From contig JBBIST010000052.1 of the NCBI GenBank assembly GCA_037441125.1, positions 1 through 22,657 on the forward strand: 22,657 bases of DNA, read 5' to 3'. Shown one piece after another: positions 21,809 to 22,657 of this stretch. Each line of letters opens with the position of its first letter. Position 1 is the stretch's first letter. The stretch is from JALHMQ01 sp037441125 (GTDB lineage Bacteria > Pseudomonadota > Gammaproteobacteria > Burkholderiales > Burkholderiaceae_F). Both the position numbers and the translations under genes were made by a program. The notes under the pieces are model-generated. The model was not told the origin of the DNA. It saw nothing but the letters and a program-made list of their open reading frames with translations, and ran no database searches.

Positions 21809-22182
21809 CCGCACCGCCTGCCGACGATCGCGTGCTTGCCGCCCTGGCCGACGTGATCGAGTCGCGCCGCGATGGCGACCCGCAGTCCTCCTACGTCGCG
21901 CGCCTGCTGTCGCGCGCCCCCGATGCGATCCTGAAGAAGATCGGCGAGGAGGCGACCGAAACCGTACTCGCCGCCAAGGATGCCGACCGCGACCCCGGTG
22001 CCGCCGGCCGCCTCGTGGCCGAGACCGCCGATCTGTGGTTCCACTGCCTGGTCATGCTCGCCCACCATGGCCTGCGGCCCGAGCAGGTGCTGGCCGAGCT
22101 GCAGCGTCGCGCCGGCACCTCGGGCATCGAGGAGAAGGCGGCGCGCAAGGCCGTCGCGCGCGAGCGAAGCGAGCGCGCCTGA
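21805..22182 (+). CDS. hisE: Phosphoribosyl-ATP pyrophosphatase
   Basis: HisE removes pyrophosphate from phosphoribosyl-ATP, the second step of histidine synthesis. The 125-residue helical protein has the MazG-like motif pair KKIGEEATETVLAAK and ETADLWFHCLVMLAHHGL, whose acidic residues bind Mg2+. QSSYVARLLSRAPDAILKK precedes it and is family-typical. The C-terminal 20 residues are a basic/acidic tail ending in RERSERA. The start overlaps the hisI stop by four bases. Confidence 0.96.
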   Translation: MTAPPADDRVLAALADVIESRRDGDPQSSYVARLLSRAPDAILKKIGEEATETVLAAKDADRDPGAAGRLVAETADLWFHCLVMLAHHGLRPEQVLAELQRRAGTSGIEEKAARKAVARERSERA

Positions 22183-22205
22183 TCCGCGCCCGCCGCCGAT
22201 AGAAC

Positions 22206-22240
22206 GGATTCAGGATTCGGGATTCGGGATTCGGGATTCG
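22206..22240 (+). repeat. Heptamer tandem array, forward (5 copies)
   Basis: Five back-to-back 7-mers, one GGATTCA and four GGATTCG, lie 23 bp after the hisE stop. They are the reverse complement of the array at 22278-22319, so the pair could form a long stem in RNA or single-stranded DNA. Confidence 0.9.
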
Positions 22241-22277
22241 GGGAAGAATCAAGTTGCGCCTCGGTCACGGTTTTCCC

Positions 22278-22319
22278 TGAATCCTGAATCCCGAATCCCC
22301 ACTCCCGAATCCCGAATCC
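22278..22319 (-). repeat. Heptamer tandem array, opposite orientation (6 copies)
   Basis: Six 7-mers in exact register: TGAATCC twice, CGAATCC, a degenerate CCACTCC, then CGAATCC twice. Read on the minus strand these are the same GGATTCG/GGATTCA unit as the forward array, from which they are separated by 37 bp. The array ends 5 bp before the HIT gene. Confidence 0.9.
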
Positions 22320-22324
22320 GACCT

Positions 22325-22657
22325 ATGTCCGCCTGCATCTTCTGCCGCATCGCCGTCGGCGAGATTCCCAGCAAGAAGGTCTACGAGGACGACGACATCC
22401 TCGTTTTCCATGACATCCATCCGGCCGCCCCGGTGCATTTGCTGATGGTCCCGAGGGAGCACGTCGACAGCCTGATCACGGCCGAGCCCCGGCACGGCGC
22501 GCTCTTGGGTAAGATGCTGCTTCTCGCACCCCGGCTGGCACGAGAACAAGGCGCTACGGACGGCTTCCGCATCGTCATCAATAACGGCCCGGACGGCGGA
22601 CAAGAGGTCTATCACTTGCACGTTCACGTGCTGGGCGGTCCGCGCCCGTGGAAGCGT
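22325..22657 (+). CDS. HIT-family (histidine triad) nucleotide-binding protein, 3' end cut by window edge
   Basis: The 111 residues visible start MSACIFCRIAVGEIPSKKVYEDDD, with a CxxC (C4, C7) typical of the HinT/PKCI group. They contain APVHLLMVPREHVDSL and the triad HLHVHV with H97, H99 and H101. HIT proteins of this type hydrolyse adenosine phosphoramidates or related nucleotides in the cytoplasm. Usually only a few residues follow the triad region, so the gene is nearly complete. In Betaproteobacteria it commonly lies between hisE and tatABC, which I would expect beyond the window. The ATG follows the heptamer arrays and has no clear Shine-Dalgarno. Confidence 0.94.
   Translation, partial: MSACIFCRIAVGEIPSKKVYEDDDILVFHDIHPAAPVHLLMVPREHVDSLITAEPRHGALLGKMLLLAPRLAREQGATDGFRIVINNGPDGGQEVYHLHVHVLGGPRPWKR

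Noticed and set aside
22206..22319. Heptamer arrays as a CRISPR array
   Set aside because: The units are 7 bp and contiguous with no spacers, and the two arrays are in opposite orientation.

Overview
This is a very GC-rich (roughly 70 percent by eye), almost fully coding chromosomal window. The gene order mlaFEDACB, two-gene ABC exporter, bolA-like, murA, hisGDCBHAFIE, HIT protein is the arrangement I know from Betaproteobacteria. A short repeat upstream of hisI, readable as peptide SPPGRPKGE, also fits Burkholderiales. I would place the window in a betaproteobacterium, probably Burkholderiales, with no claim about genus.

Region 1 (1-7616) is a mixed, accessory-looking block. It holds the end of a TPR-type protein (1-471) and a 432-bp stretch without a convincing gene that leads into a TPR-like fragment (904-1194). 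Then come threonine deaminase ilvA with a downstream YqhA membrane protein, a small exported four-cysteine protein, and a hot-dog thioesterase. On the minus strand lies a two-gene unit: a RuBisCO-like protein (form IV) whose stop overlaps the start of a cupin. This pairing points to the methylthioadenosine-isoprenoid shunt. A bacteriohemerythrin and an AI-2E/PerM-type membrane protein follow.

Region 2 (7719-13708) is the Mla system for retrograde phospholipid transport: MlaF ATPase, MlaE permease, MlaD MCE protein, MlaA outer-membrane lipoprotein, MlaC periplasmic carrier and MlaB STAS protein. A YadG/YadH-type ABC-2 exporter follows.

Region 3 (13715-22657) holds a BolA/IbaG protein, MurA, and a complete set of histidine genes (hisG, D, C, B, H, A, F, I, E). 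HisG is the short form that normally needs HisZ, which is not in the window. A HIT-family protein is cut by the right edge.

The least ordinary material lies at gene junctions. Between murA and hisG is a 134-bp insertion-like hairpin cluster. It is bounded by 7-bp direct repeats and carries a 45-codon ORF that overlaps both neighbours by ATGA. A 60-bp hairpin element sits in front of hisI, adds 20 in-frame codons, and places a Shine-Dalgarno-like sequence inside a stem. Two opposed heptamer arrays lie between hisE and the HIT gene. yadG and yadH are linked by an 8-codon minicistron. A -10-like hexamer recurs in many intergenic regions; at hisF and the RuBisCO-like gene it lies so close to ATG that leaderless transcripts are possible. 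I saw no CRISPR array, tRNA, rRNA, transposase gene or phage gene.
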